In this document: positions 48,369 through 60,772 of the stretch, piece by piece
Position numbering within the stretch: position 1 is the first letter of the stretch
Layout: every line of letters begins with the position of its first letter
Assembly (NCBI RefSeq): GCF_014356525.2
Contig: NC_052508.1
Coordinates: 40,089,113-40,153,112 of the forward strand
Direction: 5' to 3'
Length of the DNA stretch: 64,000 nucleotides
Origin: Nilaparvata lugens
Taxonomy: Eukaryota > Arthropoda > Insecta > Hemiptera > Delphacidae
Notes under the pieces: generated by a model
Databases searched by the model: none
What the model was told of the DNA's origin: nothing
The model's input: only the letters and a program-made list of their open reading frames with translations
Program-made: the position numbers and the translations under genes

Positions 48369-51300
48369 TCCCCTTCTAGAGATATAAATTTCAATGTCTC
48401 TTAATCAGTTCAATATTTCAATTCAATTTCATCTACTTTGAGAAGAGAATAGTAGCCTATTCCTTGGCATTCATGCCATCCTTATTTCAAGAGATACTTT
48501 TTTTCGGTTCCTCAAAATATTTTCTAAAAAAGGCTTTGTTTTTTATCTGGAGAATTCTTGTATATTATAGGTTTTGAATAGGCGTTTATTAATCATTCAA
48601 TCATTATTTCAAATAATAATATCATAATCATCAAAAAACGGCTTCTGATTACAAGAAAAACGTTAGGACACAGCTACACAATTGATACTTTAACACAACC
48701 CCATAACATTCAATTAGAATAAAACAATGATATACACAGCATTATAATATGATATTATCACGATTATCAATGAACTAGAGAGGTTGTGATAATAAATGAT
48801 CGTGATGCTATAGTAATGGGAACAGTTGAAATAATTAAATAGAATACGATCAAGTGGAGATTGTCAGTGATTGAGTGCTTCAAAAAGGTGTTCTGATCGA
48901 AACTACAATCTCGGTTCTTGATAGGCACAACAGTCACTATAAAGTAGTTGTGCCCACCGGTAAATCGTACCAGAATGGCAAAACATACCGAGAGACTATT
49001 CTAGATCACCTCTTTGAAAATCTAGGCAATCATCAGGTGGATAGATCAGCTGACGGCTAGATCTCGACTCCACTGATCTTCAGCAGCAGCTATAACGGGA
49101 CTTGCAATCTTACACGCTGGAGGCTCCAATTGCTTTTCACTTTAAAGCTGTCAGCATTGTTTGAGTGGCAAGCATTGATCTTGTTTATGAGGGTTGCTGT
49201 CAGATTAAAATGAATCTCACTTTTGGTTCTTGCTTTTCATCTGCCGATGTGATTCGATGAATGGAAATGCGATGTGTTTCAAGCGCAGTACGTTTTGGAA
49301 GCGATTATAGACAATAAAGAAAAAATACTTTGACGACGTGAATCAATACCGTATAGGCCTATTATATTGATCTAAATGTTGATGATTGAATGTGGTGGGA
49401 TCAGATCTAAAGTTTTCTTTTATTGTTGTTTTTAGGCTAATATTGGTTCTCACAATAAATTGATTCTTCAAACTTAATTCTAAATATTATTTAAGAAATT
49501 TGAAGTTTTACTAAATAAGTTGATGGGTTCATGATAAATCAAATGGAATACGTCGTATTATGGACCACACGTTGTATTCATATCCAACTCTGATACTTTC
49601 ATTATTTTTCTCACAGAATCCAACAATTCCAAACAACCTATGAAAATGTTTTCGAAGGCTTGTCAGTAGAAATTTGAAATCAATAACAGTTTATATCACC
49701 GTGCGGGCTTACCACTCCGTTTCTGTACTGCTTTACTGTAGTGCTGTATTAAAAAGTGAAATACTATCAAGTATCAAATGAAATAATAATTACTGTAAAA
49801 ACGATCTTAATAAAAAGTACCAAAAATGATAATCGATTTCTAAGCGAAATTTTAGTCGTGAAAATAAAGATTCAAGAAACTCCGATTCCTCAATACATTG
49901 CTTGCTTTGAGAATTGGGGAAAACGAGCTGATATTATCTCTATTACGTCGGGAATTCTTACATCATGATTCTGCGTGTTTGAAAATTGGCCTCGGTTATC
50001 ATAATAGGAGCTATAGTGCCAAAATCTTTATCACTTCCGGGCTGCACAATGCACATGGTCGAAAATATTTTCATCTTATACAAGATGACGTAAAAACTCA
50101 TTACTTTCTTAACACTCACAAAGGGACAAGTAGGCCTACGCCATTGTTCAACAAAATCGGTTCATTCTCTTCACTTTTTTATGAGAATAATATGGCTGCA
50201 TGAAAACTATATTATTTGGAGAACATGAAGAAAACGGTTAGAAATGGTGCATTGCCCTCGATCTTATTAATTGGATGTCTGTAAAAGCCAAGTTGAATAA
50301 CTCGAGTTTTCTAGAGATTGATAATGGTGTAGCAACTGAAAATAGTATATCAAATTATGGTTCAGATAATATCAAGTCGTTTTCATTCAGAATGAGATCT
50401 ACCACAACAAAACATAAAAAATGGATGGGTATTTGTTAAAAAACAGAGATTTCTTCAATAAACTGTGATACTCAATCTGGGTGGGTTCTGTCAACTATTT
50501 CAACGTATCACTGTTATTCAATATAGAAATGAATAAGAGAAAATTTCCTAACCCAGAAGGAAGCCTGATAATAATTATGCATTTTATTGATGTATTCTGG
50601 TCAACTTTATTCCATTTTCTTCATCAAATCTCGATTTTGCTACTCTTTCTTCTCTTTTCACCCATAATCATTTATACTCGCGTCTAGACTCTAATATGAC
50701 TCTCAATCTAGACTCTAATATGTGTGAGAGAAATAACTCACGGTAATGAAATGACCTCCACTTTAATTTTACACTCTGCTGATAATATTATCAATAATTG
50801 ATGTGAGATGGTCAACATCTTTCCATGTCCCTCCCTATTACTCTTACAAGGGTAAGGCATAGCAGCACTATATTAGGTGCAGGGTGTAGGCATAAACATA
50901 TCGCATGTAGGCCCTATATGTGATGCTAATAGATAGATAGATAAAAGCCTTTTTATTTACATTTTACAATATTAAAAGTGATGTGGGCGAAGATACATGA
51001 AAAAACGCCCAGTACAGTTTTTACAATAAAAAAAGTTGAGGCAATAAGAGCCCCCTCTTCCACTTAACCCACAATACGGATGATACGGTGGTGAATAGTT
51101 AAGACAATATGAATAGTTTAAAGAAAATATATATTTTGTTTCCATCAACATGATGGACCAGTGGCCGAAAAAACGTCGAGTACAGTTTTTACAAGCGCAG
51201 CTGGGTCTGATGTGGAGAGTGGAAGCGGACAGCAGAAGTTGCAACAGCCACAGATAAGAGCTCAAAGACCATCACTTGTGGGTCAGTTGAGGCCGTTCCT

Positions 51301-52223
51301 CTCTTCCTCAGCTATTCACTCCATCTCTCTCCACCTTCTTGTTTTGCTCAATCTCTGTCTCGACTACTCAAATTGTTGTCTTGAGGGCAATTTTCGTGTT
51401 ACTTTTGTGGCCAGGTTCAGGGTTACCGTTCATCTCTTTCAGCGGCTTTATCGATTGTCCCACCATTCACTGCTCACTGCTCTGTGCTGAGTGCTGGTCA
51501 ATACCTGATGCCTTCTAACAAATATAACAATAGCACCTACCTACCTCACAGTTACTATGGTAGTATAAAGTATATTCTACACATTGTACGTCTTAACTCA
51601 CAAGTGATAAGTAAATATAACTTAATTGCATATTTCTGAGGAAGATATACCACTTTTCAATATAGGTAGACTCTTATTTTGAATAAAATCCAGTTCAGTT
51701 TCTTCATTCAATTTATTTTCACACTACCTACCCTAGCTCTACATCCTATAAATTTGTCATCTAAAATTCATCGATACAGTATTTAGAGATGTTTCAATAG
51801 ATGCAATAGATGTTTACTCAGTTTAAGCGATCTTCCGGTTTCTTCTAGAACCACTAGAAGTTGAAATTGTCTCAATTGAGTAAACATCATAAATAGAATA
51901 AACAATCTAGTATAGAAGTTTTCTCTGTTCATGCCTACTAAATCATAAGTTATAGTGCACAAATGTGTCATAATATCCTAATGGATTTTTGAGAATATGT
52001 GTTGAAAGGGTTTTTAAAATATCCCCAAATCAACCCCCCCGTCAAGTTTTACTTGACGGTTGATTCGAACGAAGCTATTATGAGCCTACCACCCCCATTC
52101 GACTATTCTTCATTGGAATCACTACCCATCAGAGTTCCCTGTTTAATGGAATGTGTTACCTTAATAGATTAGAAAGTATATTATCCTAATTATGACGGCT
52201 GAAATTGCAATTTTGGTGGAATG
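48369..52223. other. no recognisable gene
   Basis: A degenerate P1-like stretch lies at about 50305-50395 (ttgataatggtgtagcaact). A (atag)n tract is at 50929-50943. Two related blocks around agtacagtttttaca occur at 51010 and 51178. Open frames have no known motifs. Confidence 0.45.
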
Positions 52224-52407
52224 AGGCTCAACTCACTTAAGCGACTCAGGTCGAGAAGAGACTCGACTCTAGTCGAGAGCATGTTTCCAAATGGTGACAC
52301 TCAGACCAGTCGATTCTAGTCTCCGCGACGTCACCATTTGAAAACACACGCTCTCGACTAGAGTCGAGTCTTGTCGACCATGAGTTTCGTAAGTGTGAGT
52401 TGAGCCT
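52224..52407. repeat. small foldback element
   Basis: Arms beginning aggctcaactcac and ending gtgagttgagcct run inward through gactcgactctagtcgagag and its reverse complement, then ccaaatggtga/tcaccatttg. It folds on itself almost completely and looks like a MITE. The superfamily is not clear. Confidence 0.75.
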
Positions 52408-55020
52408 AACTTAAGTGAACGGGAAGCAATCGCCAGAGAACAAGCTTTTCTTATCAGAGACTCACAAGGAATTCTTGAAATTCTCAACTAAATATTGAAG
52501 CCATAAGTACCCTTGCAGCCGTTCTGTTAATTTGTGTGCCGATTATAATTCATTAACCTCAACTGTTTGCATTGGATTGGAAAAGTTTGTATAATTATAA
52601 AATTTCCTCCCACCGCTAGTAAAAATAATAGCAAGTGGAAAATCTTCATTGCATTCTTCGTAAGCATTGCAAAAATGTTTTTCCAAAAATTAATTGAATG
52701 ATTATCATTTTATATTTTTGATATTTCTTATAACATCAATAAGATGGTCAATTACCGTATACTCACTCATTCGACTTCATTGAACTAATAATTCACAAAT
52801 TATTACTTAGCATTCTAATTAATTGGCTGAAATGATTTGCCTGTTTTGAAAAAGTTCAATTTGGCACATTCCATTGAAATGTGGTACTTTTCAATTTGAA
52901 ATTTACTTTCCATTGAAATTTTATTGTAACACAAGGTATTCGGACTTACTCACCTTTCTCAACAGTGAATGAAAGAAGCATGTTATTGATGGAGATCGCT
53001 GGTTATTGGCACTGAACATATTATTTTCACTCACTGAAACTGAAACCGAACTAGCTCCGCGGGAGCCAACTATTTGCTTTGGTCGAAACTAGGAGACTGT
53101 CGAGAAGGAATATCTCGGCACAACTCGGCGCGATGTTCCAGTTTCAATTTATTTTCAGAAGCAATGCAATGCATCCACTTCGGTTCCTTCTCTTTTCGTC
53201 TTCATAACTAACTATTATTCTGTCTCTGTTTCTCCTCAAAGCAGTTGTCCGTCAACGTTTATCGATGGGGCCAATGCTGTCTCACTGGAATAAGGGGGAA
53301 GAAGCGATGGTTTGTAAGGCAGGAGGGGTGGGGGTTACTGTGGGTGTCGGCATTTATGGACAACTTCCAAATTTCATTTCAAGTGATCAGCGCGTGCCCG
53401 GTGGAACGAAAATCGCCCAATTTTTGCCACTTTTGAAGCAGGTTGCTTACGCCATTTAGGTTCATTCAAAGAGTTCATTACGATGATCTGCGAGTAAAAT
53501 ATTTTCGTAACAAATGTATGATAGGAATGTGAGTACTATTTATAATGAAAACTGACTGCACCAAAGCTGGGAATGGATAACGTTAATTGAAAATGAAAAC
53601 CTAGTTCAAAAAAGTGAATATTACGGTGCTCTAATTGAGTAAGTGTGGGATTTAGTAATATTGGTAATAATTCAGTATCATAAAATTAGTTTACTAGAAT
53701 CTGAGAAAACATTGATATTTTTTGAAACAGTTTGAAAGATATGGTCGCAATTATTTATGCTTTAGTCTTTGTCGCACCAACTCTTATTACTTACAAGAAC
53801 TGAATCACTTGTATTACAACAAGGACAAGGAGAAGACATTCATCCACATTTAATGTTGGAATTATTGATACAATGTCACTTAATTATCTCTTTGAAAGAT
53901 TTAAACAAAGAATCGTTTAGAATTTGAATATCCAATTTTCATTCTTACAATACTTCTCTTATTGGCTCTTCAAGATTTTTTTATTTGAAGATAAAATTAG
54001 TAACTATTCTTAAAAACATATCAATTTTCCATGAAATGCTACTCACATGATAGCTTGTGACGTCCATAATTTACAGGACATCATTGTCAATTTGAACAAG
54101 CCAGCCTAATTTTAAAAAATAATATAGAGGATAATGGGGAAATGATCCATGTACTAACAATTGATGCCTGAGATAGAATGAACACAGACTGAATAATACG
54201 CTAATTACTAACAAGTTAGCAGCTTTTCATATGATCACACGGTTACATGTACCATGAATAATTAGTAGCTACCGTCAAATTGCGCAAAAATCACAGTGGT
54301 GAGTGGTGAGCTTCCTTCAAACAACACTGCTCCAATTACAGCAAGTCTGGGGTCCACTTCTAAATAACAGCATTCCATATGAATAACTTGAATGCTTCCG
54401 TTGCAACCAATGCTGACAGTTTGAAATAAGCTGCCTACGCTCCAATCTGTGCGCTCAGGAAGAGAAGCTACGGTAATTAGACGGTTGATATCAATGCTAT
54501 CGCAATACAAACGTTTAATGTTGCCTCAGCCTGGAAATCGACAGGCGCTCTTACAGAACACATATTCGCACTTAAAAGGAAAGTGAGACAACAACTTCCT
54601 TCACATTAAATCACTTGGAAAATGGAGTAACTGCTGTTGTGAACTGGAACAATGCAGAGTCCGACATGTATGGCTGGTATGGATGGTTATTGGAGGTTGG
54701 AGGTACAATAATTCCTAACCAGAAATAACAGTTGAGCCACTAATAACATCGTTAAAATCGCTGTGAGGGGTGATTTTTATTTGGTTGGCTATAACTTATT
54801 CTCGTAGATTACAGTACACTCATTTCTTTAAACATTTTTCTATATCAATATACAAAAACTTATTTTAATTGATTTTCTGGAGCTGCTGCATCTTGCCAGA
54901 AATTGTTCAGACTAGGAACAATAATTTATTATTAGAGTGTGACATATGCTTCACTCAGCTATAGCTGATGAAGTGGGCTATCTATAACGAAACTAAATAC
55001 AATACTGATTTTATATAATA
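52408..55020. other. no clear gene
   Basis: CpG-richer at about 53040-53460 with two overlapping frames of no known family. A minus-strand frame of 82 codons (54262-54510) also lacks recognisable motifs. A weak hammerhead-like string (CTGATGA, then CGAAAC) is at 54970-55005. Confidence 0.4.
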
Positions 55021-55614
55021 ACTAGCCGTCAGGCTCGCTTCGCTCGCCATATCCGTCCAGCAAGGACTCCGCCCCCTGGACCCCCGACTGGATCGTCCAA
55101 AAATGAGATCAGAGGGCTCGCTTCGCTCGACTGCATGTAGACCTCAGCGGAACCTCTGTACCGAATTCTGGACCCCCGACTGGATTGTCCAAAAATGAGA
55201 TCAGCGGGCTCGCTTCGCTCGCCTGCATGTAGACCTCAGCGGAACCTCTGTACCGAATTATTGTATTTGAACGTATTATGTCAATTTGATCTCGAAAAAC
55301 ACCTGTTACTATATCGGCGTATCTTTGGCGAACAAAATTCTTCCACCTCAGCTAAACCTGTGTACTGATTTTTTTTTAAATATATTTCCATCAATTATTG
55401 GAAAAGGTGAGGAAACGCAGAAAAGCTGAGAAAACGCTAATTTTGGGCGTATCTTTGGCATTATTTCAAATTCCTTCTAACACAACATTATTGCACAGTT
55501 TGTTTAAAGCTGAGAAAACGCAGATTTTGGGCGTATCTTTGGAAATTTTTCCAATTCCGTTCTTATTGCGCCTCTAAAGGGCCAACTGAACACACCTACC
55601 AAATTTGAAATGTT
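55021..55614 (+). repeat. interspersed repeat with GC hairpin head and 92-bp tandem
   Basis: It starts ctagccgtcaggctcgcttc and cgctcgcc. A 92-bp unit containing cccccgactggatcgtcc and the gctcgcttcgctcg hairpin is repeated at 55076-55167 and 55168-55259. Further in, gggcgtatctttgg recurs at about 55443 and 55529. The later part (cgcctctaaagggccaactg) matches 59400-59440. The right end is cut by the repeat at 55618. Confidence 0.65.
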
Positions 55615-55617
55615 ATG

Positions 55618-55995
<378 letters not shown>

Positions 55996-57375
55996 CTTGT
56001 GATAAATTTAGTTGCATACAAATAGCATTCGCTTAAACTATGATCAGAGGGTTAGTAACAAGCATGGCATGTCAATGTAAAAGAAAAAGCGTTTTAGAAA
56101 ATACAAAAATATTTATTATGTCATACGAGCATGAACAAAATGTATAAAATAAATAAAAATATTAAGGAAATGGGATGTAACTTTATTCAGCGCATAAATA
56201 CAGAACAAAAATATTTGCTCTTTAGGTTGTAACATACCAGATTAGTATGGACTATTTTTGACAACTTTGAATCACATCATTGTGTAGTAGTGAGGCTAGT
56301 GAGAGCACCAATGAGAGTGGATATTTAAATTATATGCAAATTTAAAATTAATAAGGAAGTATGGTTGTGAAAAGAATAGGGTAGGTCCAAGCCAACTTGT
56401 TTGCTAGAGGTCACCATGGACAGCCACCAATTTATAGAGAACAAGACTAGATCCCTTTTTAATATTTGCACGTTTAGGAAATCCAAAGTTAATTAATTAG
56501 AAATTGATTGTATAAGACTCAGTGAAGTTGTAATATAACAGGAGTCATTAAATTTAAATAATCCCCTTGGAGGAAAAACGATGGCAGCCCACCAGGAAGG
56601 TCTAGGACATCGAAGAATCCAGATGGCCATCATAATTGTGAAAATCGACACATGAGTTTATAATTATTTGAGAGGGCCCTCAGTGCTTCAAAATTATCAC
56701 AATTAAATAAAGCTTGAACGTTGAAAGGTTGTTTAAATATTTAAAAATAATATCAAAACTTGTGCAAGTATTAAACGTAAAGGGCATATTCTTTAAGAAA
56801 CGTTTATGAGATTAACTGTTAAATATGCACAGAGGGAAATTTATTAATATTTGATTTATTATAATTTTATGCTCACTCATTATATCTTTATCAGTAATTT
56901 ATTAGATGTTTGAAAGGCTCATGTTCCAGGACCAGCACATCTGATTTGAAAAAACTCAAAGGTCATAGTATTAAGTTGCAGCAGCGATATAAATTAATAG
57001 AATTTATAAGGTATTCTGATAGTGTCGCCTTTGATTCCGCTCGGTATCATTTTTCATTGCTGACCACTTTGGTGAATGGTGGCGAGTGGCATTGGTGGTG
57101 ATACCACATTGTCTAGTACAATAATCAGAGCCCTTATATCTGTCTACCTCTACTGCATCTACATCTGTGGAGTCTACCAAATCAGTCACAAAAACTGTGA
57201 ACTGTTAAAGCGGCCGACGTTTGCAGCCAGCGAAAGCAGAGAATTATTTGAGCTCCCAGAAGAGCTGGTAAGAAACTGGAGCTATTTTTCTTTCAGGAGT
57301 CACGAAAAATTATATATATATATTTGTCAAGCAGGGCAAATGTTATAGGAAAATAACATTACATATGTTAGGACG
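55996..57375. other. no recognisable gene
   Basis: AT-rich, no motif found in the open frames. Confidence 0.5.
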
Positions 57376-57818
57376 ATCTAGTCGGGGGTCCAGACTAAAC
57401 GTCTGGCTAAACGGATATGGCGATCGAAGCGAGCCTGATGGCTAGTAATATAATATTCCCAGGAATAGCTCTGATTGAAGTAGCAGTACCCAATCAATTT
57501 TTCCGCGATAAATCAGGACCTCCTTAATAGGTATTTAGGAGGTACTGGATGAATTGGTATTTAGGAGTTCCTGGATAAATGCATTTCAATCTTCAACTTG
57601 GTGCCAACCTAACAAAGTCAACTCAACTTAATGCCAACCTGACAAAATTTTTAATTTAGTTACCAGAACAACTGTTTCGAAGAGGTACTCTCTCTAGATT
57701 CTAGTTCTATATTATCATATGGTATGGATATTTCAATTATAATTTTAAGATATTGGAATAAGAAGAATATACATGCTAAAAATTAATTATTATTAATTTA
57801 TTTTAATTATAAGTCTAT

Positions 57819-58265
57819 ATGGACTTATCCAAGGCTTTTGATACTATTAGTCATGGACTACTGTTGAAAAAGCTTAGGTGGATGGGTTTTAGTGATAATT
57901 TAGTGAACCTCCTGCAGAGTTATCTGCAATCAAGAATGCAGTTTGTTAAAATTCAAAATTTCAAATCCAAATCATTCATATGTGCATCTGGGGTACCTCA
58001 GGGTTCCAATCTTGGCCCACTTTTGTTCCTTTTGTTTATAAATGATGTCCCTACTATTATAAAGAATTCTTCCTGCCTGATGTACGCAGATGACGTCAAA
58101 TTGTTCAGGGAGATCAAGAATGTAAATGATGGGCTTGCTTTACAGGGCGATATCAACAATTTTTACCAATGGTGTGAAACTAATGGTCTGAAGATGAATG
58201 TTACCAAATGTAAGTTCCCAAGTTTCAATCGCCAATTGAGACCGCACTTAATATTTACCACGTAA
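57819..58265 (+). pseudogene. LINE reverse transcriptase palm
   Basis: MDLSKAFDTISHGLL is RT motif A (catalytic D), followed by SGVPQGSNLGPLLFLLFIND (motif B) and LMYADDVKLF (YADD). Then comes NNFYQWCETNGLKMNVTKCK, the typical block after the palm. The frame ends early because of a frameshift at about 58250 and the protein continues in another frame at 58277. Fingers and endonuclease are missing (5' truncation). Clade jockey, CR1 or I-like. Confidence 0.85.
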
Positions 58266-58276
58266 ATAACAGGCCA

Positions 58277-58912
58277 TTGGAACAGGTGACGAATTTCAAA
58301 GATCTTGGAGTGAATTTTTCTTCAGATTTTTCCTTCAATTCGCACATTGATTCAATAGCTGCTAGGGCCAACCAACAAATGGGGTTTATTCTGAGGACCT
58401 GTTCGCCCTTTAGTGATGTAGAGCCTTTGATTCTGATTTATAAGTCACTAGTGAGAAGCTTGCTAGAATATGCCTCAGAGATTTGGAATCCATATCATAT
58501 GGATAGAATAAATGTTCTAGAACGGCTTCAAAATAAGTTTTTAAGAATCATGTTCTATAAGAAATTTAATCGTATTTGTCCTTTTGATTTCCCAACAGAG
58601 TCACTGAGAACTTTATTCCATATTACATTATTAAAAGTTAGGCATGATGTTGGAGCACTTATTTTTCTTTTTGATCTCTTAAATAATGAAATTGATTCAT
58701 CATACTTGCTATCTAAAATGAATATTTATATCTCACCTGTGGCTCGTCGATCTGAATTTTCTTTTCTGGTTCCTCGTTCCAGAACACTTAGAAATTACAA
58801 TTCTCCTCTCAATAGAATTCAGAGAAGCTACAATAGTTTGTCCGGGCAACTAGATCTCTTCTGGTTCTCTTGCGCTAGATTCCGAAAAGCTCTATACAAT
58901 GGTCTGGTCTGA
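58277..58912 (+). pseudogene. LINE RT thumb and C-terminal region (frameshifted continuation)
   Basis: It reads TNFKDLGVNFSSDFSFNSHI (the usual DLGV...F..HI block), SLVRSLLEYASEIWNPYHM, and INVLERLQNKFLRIMFYKK, all found after the RT palm in jockey/CR1-like LINEs. It ends with FWFSCARFRKALYNGLV and a TGA. One frameshift separates it from the palm. Otherwise the frame is open, so decay is limited. Confidence 0.85.
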
Positions 58913-59686
58913 GCATTGATATTGTGATCTGGTCTACATCGATCATTTTTTCATGTATGTGTGGGTGTGCATATGTTTTGGGACTTGGAACTCATTAATA
59001 AGTTATATTTTTGGTTATTTCATTCTTTTAATACTTGTGTTATTAGAATTTTATATTTTCCATTTTTGGACCTTTTATGAGTAGTATTTCGATGCTTTGT
59101 ATTAATCTCATCTTTTCATATTATTTATTTTTTTTTAATTATTGTATTTTTCCATATTATCATTTTGTACCTTATTACCATATGTAATAGGATAAATATT
59201 ACCATTTGTACCTTATTTCTTTTTATGATTTTTTATAAGTTTTCTATATATTATATTTTAAGATTTTGCATTTTCTTGTAAAGGAGACATGTTTGGGGAA
59301 ACCCGTTGTCTCCATTGTAAATGAATAAATAAATAAAAGACGAACTTTAAATCCTTAAAAACCACCCTTAGAGTTAAAATATCGCCAAAAGATTTCTTAG
59401 TGTGCCTCTAAAGGGCCAACTGAACATACCTACCAAATTTGAACGTTTTTGGTCCGGTAGATTTTTAGTTCTGCGAGTGACACTCAGTGAGTGAGTGAGT
59501 GAGTGAGTCAGTCAGTCAGTCAGTGAGTGAGTGCCATTGCGCTTCTATATATATATATGGATAATCATTCTATTCCGTTGTTAAATATATTAAACAAGAA
59601 AAATACTGCTGTTAAACTATATTGAGTGTTATCTTTTGTCTTGTATTGGTTAGTACAAACTACAGTAACTAATTACACTAATTATA

Positions 59687-60324
59687 CAGAGTGGGTGAAA
59701 AGTCCGAGAACGGCTTAAGATCTCATACACAAAGGTAATTTGACGGTGGGTGTGATTGAGAATCCTACTCAAATTCAAAATACTACTTTACTATGACTTT
59801 AGAAACTTGGTCCACCATCTTGGATCCGCCATTTTGAATGCGACTTTATTTTTTTAAATAGAAAGGTGGTCATGCAATACACGATTTCGATACGGAATTT
59901 TAAGAAAAAATGAATGGTGAAAACCGCACATCGATATCTCAAACACTTTCGAAGATACATAATGTGATATTCACATTATCAATCAATACCACTTATGTAG
60001 GCTATTCATTTATGATTTGCATGGTATTGATTAATAATGTGAATATCTTCTAAACGGTTCGAGATATCAATGTTCTGTTTTCGCCATTCTCTTTCTCTTG
60101 AAATTCCGTATCGAAATCATGTATCGCATGACCACCTTCCTATTTAAAAAAAATAAAGTCGCATTCAATAAGGCGGATCCAAGATGGCGGACCAGATTTT
60201 TATAGATTATTAAGTCATAGTAATGTAGTATTTTCAATTTGAATAGGATCCCCAATCACACTCACCGTCAAACTACCTTTGTGTATGAGATCTTGAGCCG
60301 TTCTCGGACTTTTCACCCACTCTG
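59687..60324. mobile_element. Tc1/mariner-type foldback (MITE), TA target site
   Basis: The element starts cagagtgggtgaaaagtccg and ends with its reverse complement (cggacttttcacccactctg), each flanked by TA (59685-59686; 60325-60326). The inverted arms are about 300 bp each and nearly meet at about 60000. No transposase frame. Confidence 0.8.
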
Positions 60325-60671
60325 TATGGGTAATATAGTTAATGTAGTACAAACCAGGTTAATATTGTCGTACAGGGTCACCTCAATTAACTCTAATTTT
60401 GAACACGGTAATTGTTTCAATATTATAAAAAATTCAATTTTCAATTTCAAAATTTTAATGCACTTTTAATCTAATTTTATTTTTAGAGATTCATTATGTA
60501 GATGACTTTCTTAGGTACATCTGATTCAAAATGTATAGTGTGGGGACATGTTTTGAAATTGAATAAAGTGCAGAGTCTCACGATTTTTACTGTATATTTG
60601 ACATTTTTTCGTTGACAGACCAAACGATTTCAGTGCGGGCTTAAAAGCCAAATTACAACCAGAGAAAACTT

Positions 60672-60772
60672 CAACGTTTGTGGCCGAATCTGTCACTGAG
60701 TGCATCTCTATGTTGTATTCTATGATTACAACATAGAGATGCACTCAGTGACAGATTCGGCCACAAACATTG
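60672..60772. repeat. 46-bp near-perfect hairpin
   Basis: Arms 60672-60717 and 60727-60772 are reverse complements with one mismatch, around a 9-nt loop. It could be a young foldback or a source of small RNA. No target duplication or terminal motif was recognised. Confidence 0.85.

Larger units (their letters stand above)
57782..59333 (+). mobile_element. 5'-truncated LINE insertion with 5-bp target duplication
   Basis: taaaa is present at 57777-57781 and 59334-59338, and the uninterrupted site (catgctaaaagacga) is seen in the copy near 9660. The insert carries RT coding sequence, 0.4 kb of 3' UTR with tgttgtctccattgtaaatg, and an (aaat)n end. Confidence 0.8.
57376..59570 (+). repeat. RTE-tailed repeat interrupted by a LINE
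   Basis: The part 57456-57781 and its continuation 59339-59570 match 9411-9845. The left boundary has an inverted GC head (gcgatcgaagcgagcctgat). The right end has a cagtgagtgagtgag and cagtcagtcagt tract (59485-59532) and tatatatatatgg, typical of an RTE-like 3' tail. Confidence 0.65.

Noticed and set aside
54970..55005. CTGATGA followed by CGAAAC, hammerhead-like
   Set aside because: The segment between the boxes (GTGGGC, TATC, TATAAC) pairs poorly, and there is no inverted partner or repeat context. Perhaps a decayed copy, not enough to call.
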